Source of the DNA: Patescibacteria group bacterium
GTDB taxonomy: Bacteria > Patescibacteria > ABY1 > UBA10025 > JAHIVO01
Assembly (NCBI GenBank): GCA_028718605.1
Contig: JAQULM010000001.1
Location: 1 to 64,000 of the forward strand
Length of the DNA: 64,000 nt
Reading direction: 5' to 3'
Under the pieces are notes generated by a model. That model had not been told where the DNA came from. It was given only the letters and a program-made list of their open reading frames with translations, and made no database searches. The position numbers were made by a program, and so were the translations under genes. Below are positions 15,960 through 24,138 of the stretch, one piece after another. Every line of letters starts with the position of its first letter. The first letter of the stretch is position 1.

Positions 15960-15988
15960 AGTATAGCATACTTTTGATATTGTGTCAA
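15960..15988 (-). promoter_or_regulatory. Consensus sigma-70 promoter of the 9.9-15.9 kb operon
   Basis: Minus strand TTGACA (15988-15983), spacer of exactly 17 bp, TATACT (15965-15960). Predicted start near 15953, about 50 nt before the ATG at 15902. This is the best match to consensus in the window. Confidence 0.85.
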
Positions 15989-16025
15989 GAATGTATAACG
16001 CCAGATTTTAAACAATTTGGCAAAC

Positions 16026-16056
16026 AAAAAAACTACGACGTAAGGCATAGTTTTTT
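16026..16056 (-). terminator. Intrinsic terminator after secDF
   Basis: Minus strand AACTATG (16052-16046) pairs with CGTAGTT (16037-16031), a 7-bp stem with one G-T pair and an 8-nt loop, followed by a T run (16030-16026). It lies 20 bp beyond the secF stop. The plus strand also shows a T run, so the hairpin could work in both directions. Confidence 0.6.
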
Positions 16057-16072
16057 AAATTTACTTATATCG

Positions 16073-16981
16073 TTATATGGTAGATTTCTCTTTATTTCGA
16101 AAATTATCCCATATTACGAGTAATGGGCTAGCGATAAAAATTGACGAAAAAGTCCCTACCGTAATGCCGATAATAAGCGCAAGCACAAAAAATTGTATTG
16201 TAGAGCCTCCGAAAAGAAATAAAGCAAGCAATACAATTATTGTTGTTAATGAGGTATTTAGTGAACGAATCATAGTTTGGTTTATGCTGCGATTCACAAC
16301 TTCTTCAAATGTTTGTCTTCCGACAGATCGCAGTTGTTCACGGATACGATCATACACGACAATCGTGTCATGTACAGAAAAACCCAAAACAGTCAGTAAT
16401 GCAGTAATAAAGAGAGAGTCAATTTCAACTCCCCAGAATCGACCCATAATCGCAAATGCACCAACGACGATTAGTAAATCGTGAATCAGTGCGATAATGG
16501 CACCGACACCAAACACCCACGATTTTAAACGTGATGTTGAAATCTTTCTAAATGCAAATGATATGTACAAGATTATAAAAAGGAGAACGAGGCCATTGGC
16601 AAGAAAGGCTTTGTTTCGTAACTCTTTTCCGACCGTTGGTCCGATGGTATCAAAACTTTTTTCTTCAATGCTGCCATATGCTTCTTTAAACGCACTGATA
16701 ACGTTTTGGTATGTTGCATTATCGATTGTTTTTAAGCGAACAGACATTTCGTTTTCTCCCAGTGGCTGTGCGCGGGAACTTCCCAGATCTAAGGAAGTAA
16801 TAGTTGCTTCAATAGATTGAGATGACGGACGGGTTCCATTAAAAGCAACCGTAATAAGAGTCCCACCGGTAAAATCAATGCCAAGTCGCAATCCACCCAT
16901 ACAAATTGCAACAATACCAGGCACTATCATGCATAGTGAAATGATAAACCAGAGATTTCTACGCTGAATAATTTGATACAT
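16073..16981 (-). CDS. secF: Protein translocase subunit SecF
   Basis: Membrane subunit that works with SecD to drive late steps of Sec export using the ion gradient. The N-terminal signature is GLRLGIDFTGGTLITVAF. There are six membrane segments; TM4-5 carries VLGFSVHDTIVVYDRIRE, the most conserved SecF motif. The end reads GTFSSIFIASPLLV. The length of 302 residues is standard. It begins 12 bp after secD on the same transcript. Confidence 0.97.
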   Translation of the reverse strand: MYQIIQRRNLWFIISLCMIVPGIVAICMGGLRLGIDFTGGTLITVAFNGTRPSSQSIEATITSLDLGSSRAQPLGENEMSVRLKTIDNATYQNVISAFKEAYGSIEEKSFDTIGPTVGKELRNKAFLANGLVLLFIILYISFAFRKISTSRLKSWVFGVGAIIALIHDLLIVVGAFAIMGRFWGVEIDSLFITALLTVLGFSVHDTIVVYDRIREQLRSVGRQTFEEVVNRSINQTMIRSLNTSLTTIIVLLALFLFGGSTIQFFVLALIIGITVGTFSSIFIASPLLVIWDNFRNKEKSTI

Positions 16982-16993
16982 TGACTAACGGTT

Positions 16994-18658
16994 TTAATCT
17001 TTTTGCTTCGCTGAAGGCGTAAATAACTGATGCTGTTGTTCGAGCCACTTAGAAAAGATTATTCTCATAAAATTTCTCGTCACGGTAATTGCCGAAAATA
17101 GGCTGACCAATACGCCAATGCCAAGGGTTATGGCGAAACCTTTAATCGTTGTCGTGCCAAACCATGACAAAATAACGCAGCTAATAAGGCTGGAAATGTT
17201 CGAATCACGTATTGATGGCCAGGCACGCTTGAATCCCTCCTCGATTGCAACGCTTAAATTTTTCCCGGACCGAATTTCTTCACGTGACCGTTCGAATATC
17301 AAAACATTTGCATCAACAGCCATGCCGATTGAAAGTATAAAACCAGCAACACCTGCTAAAGTAAGGGTAACGGGGATTAATTTAAAAATTGCTAATGATA
17401 TAAGGGTATATATTAACAATGCTGCGACGGATAGTAACCCTGGCAAGCGATAGTAGAAAATCATGAAAAATGAAACAAGAACGAGTCCGATGATTCCAGC
17501 GACGAAACTTTTTTCGACAGAGCTTTTTCCCAAACTAGGCCCAACAATTTGTTGTGACACGAGCATAATTGGAATTGGAAGTGCGCCTGCGTTTAAACGC
17601 TGAGCAAGCAGCTTCGCTTCCTCGAGTGTAAAACTTCCTGAAATAACAGCTTGTCCGTTCGTAATCACTGAATCAACGCGAGGTAATGATATCGGGTTTC
17701 CGTCGAGATAAATACCCACGATTTTATTCAAATTACGTTCTGTAATTTGGGCAAAAAGGTCTTTCCCCTCTTCATTAAATTCAAGAGAGACTTGCGTTTC
17801 GTTTGTTTGCTGGTTGAACTCTACCGCTGCGCGTTTTAATTGCTTGCCGGAAAGACCAGTGCTGACGAGCTGTGGCTGCCCGACAGTAGCTTGTTTTTCA
17901 AAAAAAATCTGGCTTGCCCGTGCCTTATCACCCTCAGTTCCGGTACGCCTCAGTATATGATACCCGTAATCGGTTTCGACGAGCGATGGATATGTCTCAT
18001 TGTCTTTCAATGAATCGAATACAACGTTTGCAATTTCAGTAAGCATCTGATCACGCGTAAAAAAGCCGAGATCCCCACCGCTTTTCTCCTGCGTTTCTGA
18101 ATTCACATTTGCTGTGTCTTGGGTGTATTCATTTGCGAGAGCCGTAAAATCTGCGTTTGGCTCAAGGACTTTTGCTAAAACTTCTTCAGCATTTTTCTTT
18201 GTTTCTGTATTTGCCTCTTCTGCTGCACTTACTTGCTCAGTAGTCAGTTCTTCTGTTTTTTCTTCTTTAAAATCAAGCAGCGGTGTCTCACCGATCATCT
18301 TGATTGCTTCATTCACGTCTGAGATGCCGGCAAGTTCAACGATTATCTTCCATCCGTTTGTTGACTTGTTTGTTTGTACAACCGGTTCAGAAATGCCAAA
18401 TGCGTTTACCCTACGTTCGATAACATCTCGAACCCCTTCAACTGCTGCGGCTTGGTCTGCACTGGCTATTTGCGAAGTATCAGTGTCGTAAACTAAATGA
18501 GTTCCCCCCTGCAAATCAAGGCCGAGATGTACTTTAATTTCCTTATTAAGATTACCGATATGAAGATCGGGACCTTTTGGATAATCAATAAGTATGCAAA
18601 CGGCGGTTAAAACGAGTATTCCCGCAAAAGTTAACCAAATTTTTTTTCGCATTGACAT
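16994..18658 (-). CDS. secD: Protein translocase subunit SecD with inserted parvulin (PpiC-type) domain
   Basis: SecD pulls translocating proteins across the membrane from the outer side. Typical parts are HLGLDLQGGTHLVY, the P1 stretch with NAFGISEPVV, GLSGKQLKRA, the C-terminal six-TM RND domain and GMAVDANVLIFERSREE. Between about residues 140 and 262 (counted from the GTG at 18673) lies an insert with SGGDLGFFTRDQM and PSLVETDYGYHILRRTG, a clear rotamase signature. The fusion therefore brings a peptidyl-prolyl isomerase into the extracytoplasmic P1 domain. The frame is open from GTG 18673; I choose ATG 18658 (554 residues) because the promoter would start transcription near 18677. Confidence 0.95.
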   Translation of the reverse strand: MSMRKKIWLTFAGILVLTAVCILIDYPKGPDLHIGNLNKEIKVHLGLDLQGGTHLVYDTDTSQIASADQAAAVEGVRDVIERRVNAFGISEPVVQTNKSTNGWKIIVELAGISDVNEAIKMIGETPLLDFKEEKTEELTTEQVSAAEEANTETKKNAEEVLAKVLEPNADFTALANEYTQDTANVNSETQEKSGGDLGFFTRDQMLTEIANVVFDSLKDNETYPSLVETDYGYHILRRTGTEGDKARASQIFFEKQATVGQPQLVSTGLSGKQLKRAAVEFNQQTNETQVSLEFNEEGKDLFAQITERNLNKIVGIYLDGNPISLPRVDSVITNGQAVISGSFTLEEAKLLAQRLNAGALPIPIMLVSQQIVGPSLGKSSVEKSFVAGIIGLVLVSFFMIFYYRLPGLLSVAALLIYTLISLAIFKLIPVTLTLAGVAGFILSIGMAVDANVLIFERSREEIRSGKNLSVAIEEGFKRAWPSIRDSNISSLISCVILSWFGTTTIKGFAITLGIGVLVSLFSAITVTRNFMRIIFSKWLEQQHQLFTPSAKQKD

Positions 18659-18683
18659 AGGCAAAAAACGCACTATTCAAGAT

Positions 18684-18712
18684 ATAATACTGAATACTGC
18701 ACAGTATAACAA
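18684..18712 (-). promoter_or_regulatory. Promoter of secDF
   Basis: Minus strand TTGTTA (18712-18707), 17-bp spacer, TATTAT (18689-18684). Start near 18677, giving a leader of about 19 nt to ATG 18658. Confidence 0.6.
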
Positions 18713-18754
18713 ATATTATTCCATTTGCCTACTTGTGGATAATAGACCGCAAAT

Positions 18755-20161
18755 TTATTGTTGTACCCTCACGAGTGTCCAGATTGGCGTAGCATTATAC
18801 AGCCATTCTGCGTCCGGATAATCGATATTCACGCATCCATGGCTCATTCGATGACCAAAATTATGGTGCCAATATGCTCCGTGTAATAGTCGTGATCCGT
18901 CAAACCGCATGTTCCAGAGTGTATTTGGCAAATAGTACCCGGGACCCGAGTAATTCTTTGAGTAGATCTTTTGCGATATCCGGAACTCCCCCGCTTGCGT
19001 GTCCATACCCGGGAGGCCAGTTGATACAAGAAAAGTACGCAATAAGATGCTATCTTCATACGCATATAAACGTTGCTCAGAGAGATCTACAAGAATTCGA
19101 TCAACGATACCTTCGGATGTTTTTTTTCTGGGTGTAGTAATGATTTCCGTTTTACCGTCACGATCGACATCATCTGATGCAATTTGGACGCCTCCGCGAA
19201 ATTCATTCTCGTACGAAAAAAAACCTGATGATAGCGGAGTACCATTTAATTTAAATGCTTTTACGTGGGGACCGCCGCCGCTATTTGCGGCGACAATTAT
19301 TTCGTCATAACCATCTTGATCGAGATCACCGCTTGTTACATTGACTCCCTGTTTGTAATCATCAGGAAATGCTTTAAATTCACCAATCGGGGGCTCCGAG
19401 GCACCGACATTGATTACTTTGACTAATCCGACATCTTGACTGTGTACTCCAAGAATTAGTTCGTCCATATAATCATCATCAACATTTGCAGTTGCGATGC
19501 TTACGCCACCGCTAAAATCAGGATGAAATGGATATACATCGAACGGTAATTTTATCCCATACCGATTAAAAATATTAACGCGCGGTTCATCACCTGCTGC
19601 TGGTGCAGTAATAATTTCCGGAATTCCTCCACCGTCAATATCACCAACAGCGAGATTAACGCCGCCTTTCATATTTGTATCATACGCAAAAAATCCGGGA
19701 GTAAAAATTGGAATTCCATAGCGGTTGAATATTCTGATATGTGGGCCGCCTTTGGACATCGGGGCAGTAATAATTTCTGCGGTACCGTTTCCATCCAGGT
19801 CGCCGCATGCAACATTGACGCCGCCACGAAAATTTATTTCGTATGCAAAAAATCCTGGGGTAAATTTCGGTATGCCCTCGTGAGACAAGATTCTGACTTG
19901 CGGTCCTCCATTCGGCCCCGCACCCACAATTATTTCTGTAACCCCATCCCCCTCCAAATCGCAGACTGCGATTGAAGCACCGCCTGAAAAGTCGCTGCCG
20001 AATGCTAAAAACTGATTTTCAAGATTCCCTTTATTACTGAATATCCGAACCTCGGGAGGCCGGCTATCAGATGCTTGGGCAAGCAACGGCAAACAAAATA
20101 AAATACAGCAACTTATAAATAGGTGCTGTCTATATTTTTTTACCCCCGTTTTTATTTTCAT
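18755..20161 (-). CDS. FG-GAP repeat propeller fused to L,D-transpeptidase (YkuD)
   Basis: An exported protein. After a signal peptide (hydrophobic core LFISCCILFCLPLLAQA) come six FG-GAP/VCBS repeats such as GDLDGNGTAEIITAP and GDLDQDGYDEIIVAA, each with a calcium-binding DxDxDG-like loop. These probably form a beta-propeller. The last 130 residues are a YkuD domain (RILVDLSEQRLYAYEDS; catalytic HGAYWHHNFGHRMSHGCVNI). It would make 3-3 peptidoglycan crosslinks or attach proteins to the wall while the propeller binds a ligand. I choose ATG 20161 (468 residues) because the upstream ATG at 20182 lies inside the predicted -10 element. Confidence 0.9.
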   Translation of the reverse strand: MKIKTGVKKYRQHLFISCCILFCLPLLAQASDSRPPEVRIFSNKGNLENQFLAFGSDFSGGASIAVCDLEGDGVTEIIVGAGPNGGPQVRILSHEGIPKFTPGFFAYEINFRGGVNVACGDLDGNGTAEIITAPMSKGGPHIRIFNRYGIPIFTPGFFAYDTNMKGGVNLAVGDIDGGGIPEIITAPAAGDEPRVNIFNRYGIKLPFDVYPFHPDFSGGVSIATANVDDDYMDELILGVHSQDVGLVKVINVGASEPPIGEFKAFPDDYKQGVNVTSGDLDQDGYDEIIVAANSGGGPHVKAFKLNGTPLSSGFFSYENEFRGGVQIASDDVDRDGKTEIITTPRKKTSEGIVDRILVDLSEQRLYAYEDSILLRTFLVSTGLPGMDTQAGEFRISQKIYSKNYSGPGYYLPNTLWNMRFDGSRLLHGAYWHHNFGHRMSHGCVNIDYPDAEWLYNATPIWTLVRVQQ

Positions 20162-20180
20162 ATTTTTGTTATTTGTATTC

Positions 20181-20209
20181 ATTTTAACACATTTTTTGAG
20201 TATTGTAAA
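20181..20209 (-). promoter_or_regulatory. Promoter of the propeller-transpeptidase gene
   Basis: Minus strand TTTACA (20209-20204), 17-bp spacer, TAAAAT (20186-20181). The start near 20174 rules out the ATG at 20182 as the translation start and supports ATG 20161. Confidence 0.55.
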
Positions 20210-20235
20210 TAGGACGAATTAAACAGTTTATTATT

Positions 20236-21942
20236 TTAGGAAAGTTCACGCGGCGCATGAAAGAGCATTTTAAAATCATGCTTTCTCCAGTTTTTCATCG
20301 TTGTGACATCAACCTCACCATCTTTTATGAGTGAAGCGACGTGCTTACCTCCAAGAAAATGCGGGAGTATTACATAATTTGCACCTTTGTCGTATAAACG
20401 CCGCGCTTCCCAGTTTGAATACGCGGTCATAATGGCGATTGGCGCACGATTATTTTTTTTACGCATTTGCTGAATCGTGTTAAGTAAGGCGAAAGAATCA
20501 TCAAGATCGGGAACGGTGGATATGAGTATCGGCGTATCGTCGAGATGTACCAATTGTTGAATGTCGCTGTCAGTAATATCACCGAATACTACCTTGTACC
20601 GTTCACGCTTAAGCTGTTGGGCAATCAAAGGATCGAATTCTACGATTACGAGTTTTTCTTTATTAATACAGTGCAGTATATGCTGTCCGAGGCGGTGCGC
20701 GCCTGCGAGGAGAATTTGTCCGCGCGGGTTTGTCGGGAATGGCAGATCCTCATGAGCATTTGATTTTTCAAAAATATGCAAATATTTCTTAAATCTCTGG
20801 AACAAGCCATGGCTATGTGCAATAAAATACGCTGAAGCAATAAAAGTGACGAGTCCGATGCTCGTTACGAGAGAAACGTCCTGCTTTGTTACATGTCCGA
20901 GAGTTAAACCGATTGCCATTAATATTAAGCTAAATTCAGAGACTTGCGCAATGCTGATGCTTGCGTAAAAACTCGTTTTTTTTCTGAAACCAAGCAATCC
21001 CATTAAAACAATAAATATAAGCGGATTACCAATTAAAACAAATAGCGACAAAACGATTGAAGGAAATATTATTGATTGTAAGTCACTTATTGCAACAGAA
21101 AAACCAAGGACCACAAAAAATATTACCAAAAAAAAGTCCCTCAGCGGTCGTAGCTTTGATTCAATTTGAAATTGTTCAATCGAATGAGCAAGGGCAAGGC
21201 CGGCAAGAAAGCCGCCAATCTCAGTCGATAAGCCAATAAATTTAGTAGACACCAGTGCGCTTAAGCCAAAAGCCCACGCGATACTTGTTATAAACAAAAG
21301 TTCAGGGCTTGTTGCGAGTTTATCAAATATCCAAGGAAAAACTTTTCGTGACAAGAAATATACAATTGCTAGTAATAAAATGCCCTTTATTAATGTTCCT
21401 GAAATGGCAACTATGTGTGAACTGGCTCCCCCTCCATGCAAACTCCCTAAAAATATCATGACAAAAATTGCAACGATATCCTGAATTATCAAAAAACCAA
21501 CGACAATCCTCCCGTAGAGGCTTTGTAATTCGCGCTTCTCCGACAAAAGCTTAACAACAACGATCGTGCTTGAAAAAGTCAAAGCAAAAGCGATATACAA
21601 AGAACGTACGATATCGAATCCTAGTAAGCGTACGATCCCAAAACCCACTATGCTCGTAATTACAATTTGGCCGATTGCAGTCAAAAGTGCTGAGCGTCCA
21701 ATCGTTTTGATATAATCAAATCGCATTTCAAGCCCGATTAGAAAAAGCAGCAATGTTGTGCCAAACGTTGCCATTACATCCAATGTGTGACGACTGTCTT
21801 CTGCCATTGTGCCAAATGCGGCTATCAGAATGCCGGTTATGAGATATGCGACAATTGTAGGCTGTCGTAAATACCGTGCAATGATTCCTAGTACCGCAGC
21901 GACTACGACAACGAGCGTAATATCAAAAAATGCTACATTCAT
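20236..21942 (-). CDS. Cation:proton antiporter, CPA2 family (KefB/KefC-like)
   Basis: A monovalent cation/proton antiporter of the CPA2 family. The N-terminal 390 residues form about 12 membrane segments with family stretches YLITGILIAAFGT, FLIGLEMRFDYIK, TFSSTIVVVKLLSEK and GLSTEIGGFLAGLALA. The C-terminal 170 residues are a TrkA-N/RCK-like Rossmann unit (GQILLAGAHRLGQHILHCIN, then KLVIVEFDP and VVFGDITDSDIQQLVHLD), which gates such transporters in response to nucleotides. No RCK-C domain is evident. It probably controls internal pH or K+. Adjacent genes encode small membrane proteins with no evident link. Confidence 0.9.
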   Translation of the reverse strand: MNVAFFDITLVVVVAAVLGIIARYLRQPTIVAYLITGILIAAFGTMAEDSRHTLDVMATFGTTLLLFLIGLEMRFDYIKTIGRSALLTAIGQIVITSIVGFGIVRLLGFDIVRSLYIAFALTFSSTIVVVKLLSEKRELQSLYGRIVVGFLIIQDIVAIFVMIFLGSLHGGGASSHIVAISGTLIKGILLLAIVYFLSRKVFPWIFDKLATSPELLFITSIAWAFGLSALVSTKFIGLSTEIGGFLAGLALAHSIEQFQIESKLRPLRDFFLVIFFVVLGFSVAISDLQSIIFPSIVLSLFVLIGNPLIFIVLMGLLGFRKKTSFYASISIAQVSEFSLILMAIGLTLGHVTKQDVSLVTSIGLVTFIASAYFIAHSHGLFQRFKKYLHIFEKSNAHEDLPFPTNPRGQILLAGAHRLGQHILHCINKEKLVIVEFDPLIAQQLKRERYKVVFGDITDSDIQQLVHLDDTPILISTVPDLDDSFALLNTIQQMRKKNNRAPIAIMTAYSNWEARRLYDKGANYVILPHFLGGKHVASLIKDGEVDVTTMKNWRKHDFKMLFHAPRELS

Positions 21943-22023
21943 AACTTATGCATTAATGTAACGAGAATAGTATGTTTGCAGTAGATGATTAATAATGATG
22001 TGTATTTTTTTTCGTACCCAACA

Positions 22024-22425
22024 CTATTGAATAACCGTAAATAATATAAAAATTACCCAATAAATCGCAAATGATGATAGGACCAGGCTATTGAGCCTAA
22101 TCCATGGTTTACATTGGAAACTCTTGCCCCTCAAGCGTATAAAACGGTAAACAAGATAAACCGATACGGTAATAGAATATAGAATCATAATTACACTTAA
22201 AGCGAATGCTCCCATCTCGGCTGTCTTGGTAATGAATGGGCTGGCAGATGTATTACTCGGAAGAATATTCCACCATTTCACTATATTAATCGCCAATCGG
22301 GTTTCCAAAAATAGTAAAATCCACAGAACGATCATGAGTGACCAATGGATTATTTGATGCTTGCGGGAATCAGGTTGAATGGCATCATTTACCATTGATT
22401 CGTGCTGTACAGTATTTTGGTTCAT
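22024..22425 (-). CDS. Small membrane protein of unknown function (tandem pair, second gene)
   Basis: Unrecognised; 133 residues with three to four predicted membrane segments (around residues 28-48, 70-95 and 110-130). It shares the pattern LYSITVSVYLVY with LYTILVSLYLVI of the gene 6 bp upstream, plus the same overall layout, suggesting an old tandem duplication. The two are co-transcribed from the promoter at 22833. Confidence 0.6.
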   Translation of the reverse strand: MNQNTVQHESMVNDAIQPDSRKHQIIHWSLMIVLWILLFLETRLAINIVKWWNILPSNTSASPFITKTAEMGAFALSVIMILYSITVSVYLVYRFIRLRGKSFQCKPWIRLNSLVLSSFAIYWVIFILFTVIQ

Positions 22426-22431
22426 GAAAAT

Positions 22432-22803
22432 TTACAATAAAATAAAGTAAAATGAGACAAATGAGACGGCTATAAAAGCAACAAGAAGACTAATGTTCAA
22501 TAAAATAATTGTCACGTATCGTGCGGCGTATCCTTCGATAACAAGATAGAGGCTTACAAGAATGGTATACAATGCAACAATTATGTAAACGTATATCCAT
22601 GCATTTCCATTTACTCTTTCGGCGAGATAGGAGTGCCTTGACCCGATTTTCACGATCGCAGGGATGATCAGTAAACCAAATAATGTCGAAGCCCAAAGAA
22701 GTCCCAGGCTAAAGTATATCAACCCGCGCTTCCATAGTCCTGGTTCGACTTTCTTGGTTCCAGATAAAACATTATTTGGTATCTTTTTTGTTTTAAGGCG
22801 CAT
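22432..22803 (-). CDS. Small membrane protein of unknown function (tandem pair, first gene)
   Basis: Unrecognised; 123 residues with four hydrophobic segments after a basic N-terminus (MRLKTKKIPNNVLSGTKK). It precedes a similar small membrane protein gene by 6 bp. It has its own extended -10 promoter. No catalytic or binding motif is visible. Confidence 0.6.
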   Translation of the reverse strand: MRLKTKKIPNNVLSGTKKVEPGLWKRGLIYFSLGLLWASTLFGLLIIPAIVKIGSRHSYLAERVNGNAWIYVYIIVALYTILVSLYLVIEGYAARYVTIILLNISLLVAFIAVSFVSFYFILL

Positions 22804-22832
22804 TTTTTGGGTTTTTAATACTTTCGAGTATC

Positions 22833-22841
22833 ATTATACCA
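22833..22841 (-). promoter_or_regulatory. Extended -10 promoter of the small membrane protein pair
   Basis: Minus strand TGGTATAAT (22841-22833), an extended -10 (TGnTATAAT). No good -35 element is present at the usual distance. Predicted leader of about 20-25 nt. Confidence 0.5.
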
Positions 22842-22900
22842 TATTTTTGTAAAAAAATAAAGGGGTAAAAAATCAACCCATATTGAAAAAAATATTTAAT

Positions 22901-23785
22901 TTATGGGGCGAATAAAGTTGTTTCAAATTCCTCGATATACATTTCATCAGATGGTTGCAGTACGCAACGCTGGCGATAACAAACACAACTGCCGTGCTCC
23001 AATGCATCATTATTAAAAGTCTGAGTTTCGTCCAGGCTACTGTCAAGTGAAAATTCAGCGTCGAGTCGAATCCAATTTTCATTATTGGGACCGCATTTGC
23101 CGAGCGAATGAAAAAATAGGCACTCTCCTTCCTGCGAACACAAAGGTGCATTGGTAAGTTGTTTTTGCATAAATACAAATACTTTTTCCGAATCAAGCGA
23201 AGACGGTTGTGTAATTGATTTTGATTGAATTATAAATAATAGCACTATCGCTCCCGCAACGCCCAGAATTGTATAAAAAAGTGGATCCTTCCATAATGAT
23301 TTCCGGGTCACGCGCTCTTTTTCGTCCTCGGGGAGCAATTTTTGCGTATAGCCAATTTGGTTAAGAAAATTTTTTGCAGATAAAATATTGGTTTCATCCT
23401 CGGTTGATATTCGAACAGTAAAAAAATTCTTACGGAAATTTACCGCAAGGAATTCGACTATCGCATTCATGCCCAGCCATCTGTACTGCTCGACAGTACA
23501 TCGTACGTTTGCTAGTTTTTTTCTGAATGAAATTTTTTTTTCGAGTGTACTACCCGGCTCAACGGGAATTGCTGTGATTTGCCATAATCCTGTAATATTA
23601 TCGTAGGCATTTGAACAGTACTTAATTTCTTCGTTAATGTTCTGGACATACTCCCGCTGAGTGGCATTATCTTTTAAATACGTATTTCGTTCTGTGTATT
23701 CACAAATCATTTCAAGGCCAAGGGCGTTTATCAATTGGTCTCTTTCCGTATCGGGTATACGAAAATTAAGCTGGAATGTAGTCAT
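22901..23785 (-). CDS. Hypothetical single-pass membrane protein with Cys-rich external part
   Basis: Unrecognised; 294 residues. The first 170 residues are soluble and mixed alpha/beta, with LEKKISFRKKLANVRCTVEQ followed by FFTVRISTEDETNILSAKNF. This is faintly reminiscent of CYTH-type phosphate-binding domains, but the defining ExExK start is absent. One membrane segment lies at about 182-200 (LFYTILGVAGAIVLLFIIQ). The C-terminal 90 residues hold six cysteines (CSQEGEC, GKCGPNN, CVCYRQRC), likely disulfide-bonded outside the cell. It is downstream of the foldase gene and a small membrane protein, in one probable operon. Confidence 0.6.
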   Translation of the reverse strand: MTTFQLNFRIPDTERDQLINALGLEMICEYTERNTYLKDNATQREYVQNINEEIKYCSNAYDNITGLWQITAIPVEPGSTLEKKISFRKKLANVRCTVEQYRWLGMNAIVEFLAVNFRKNFFTVRISTEDETNILSAKNFLNQIGYTQKLLPEDEKERVTRKSLWKDPLFYTILGVAGAIVLLFIIQSKSITQPSSLDSEKVFVFMQKQLTNAPLCSQEGECLFFHSLGKCGPNNENWIRLDAEFSLDSSLDETQTFNNDALEHGSCVCYRQRCVLQPSDEMYIEEFETTLFAP

Positions 23786-23809
23786 ACGTAAACAGCAGAA
23801 AAATAGTAC

Positions 23810-24097
23810 CTAACGTTCTTTCGTACGAATGCCTTTCAAAATCCAGATAATTACAAGAATAGCGCAGGCAGTGCTAAATCCTATCGCACCGAATGCGCAT
23901 ACGGCTTCAGAGGTACTCCCCGATTTCGGCGTTATAAAATACATGGTTACACCTATGCCGATCGCAAGTATCCCGCATAGTGCAGCGATTTTGAGCAAAA
24001 ACCCGTCTTTTAAAATAGCATGCAGTATCGAATTGCTTTTCTTCTCTTGTTCCGATGTTGGATTCTGGATGCTATATTGTTTGTCGGGTATTTCCAT
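23810..24097 (-). CDS. Small two-TM protein of unknown function
   Basis: Unrecognised; about 95 residues from ATG 24097 (the frame extends to 24130). A polar N-terminus is followed by two hydrophobic segments (KIAALCGILAIGIGVTMYFI and ACAILVIIWILKGI) and a basic end. It sits between the foldase gene and the Cys-rich membrane protein gene, with short gaps, so it is likely co-expressed with both. Confidence 0.55.
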   Translation of the reverse strand: MEIPDKQYSIQNPTSEQEKKSNSILHAILKDGFLLKIAALCGILAIGIGVTMYFITPKSGSTSEAVCAFGAIGFSTACAILVIIWILKGIRTKER

Positions 24098-24138
24098 ATG
24101 CCGAAATAATTTACTACAATAATTAATCAATAAGCAAA

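Noticed and set aside
18734..18742. Perfect DnaA box (TTATCCACA on the minus strand) upstream of the secD promoter
   Set aside because: A single 9-mer of this kind is expected about every other 64-kb window by chance, and no cluster, dnaA or dnaN gene lies nearby.
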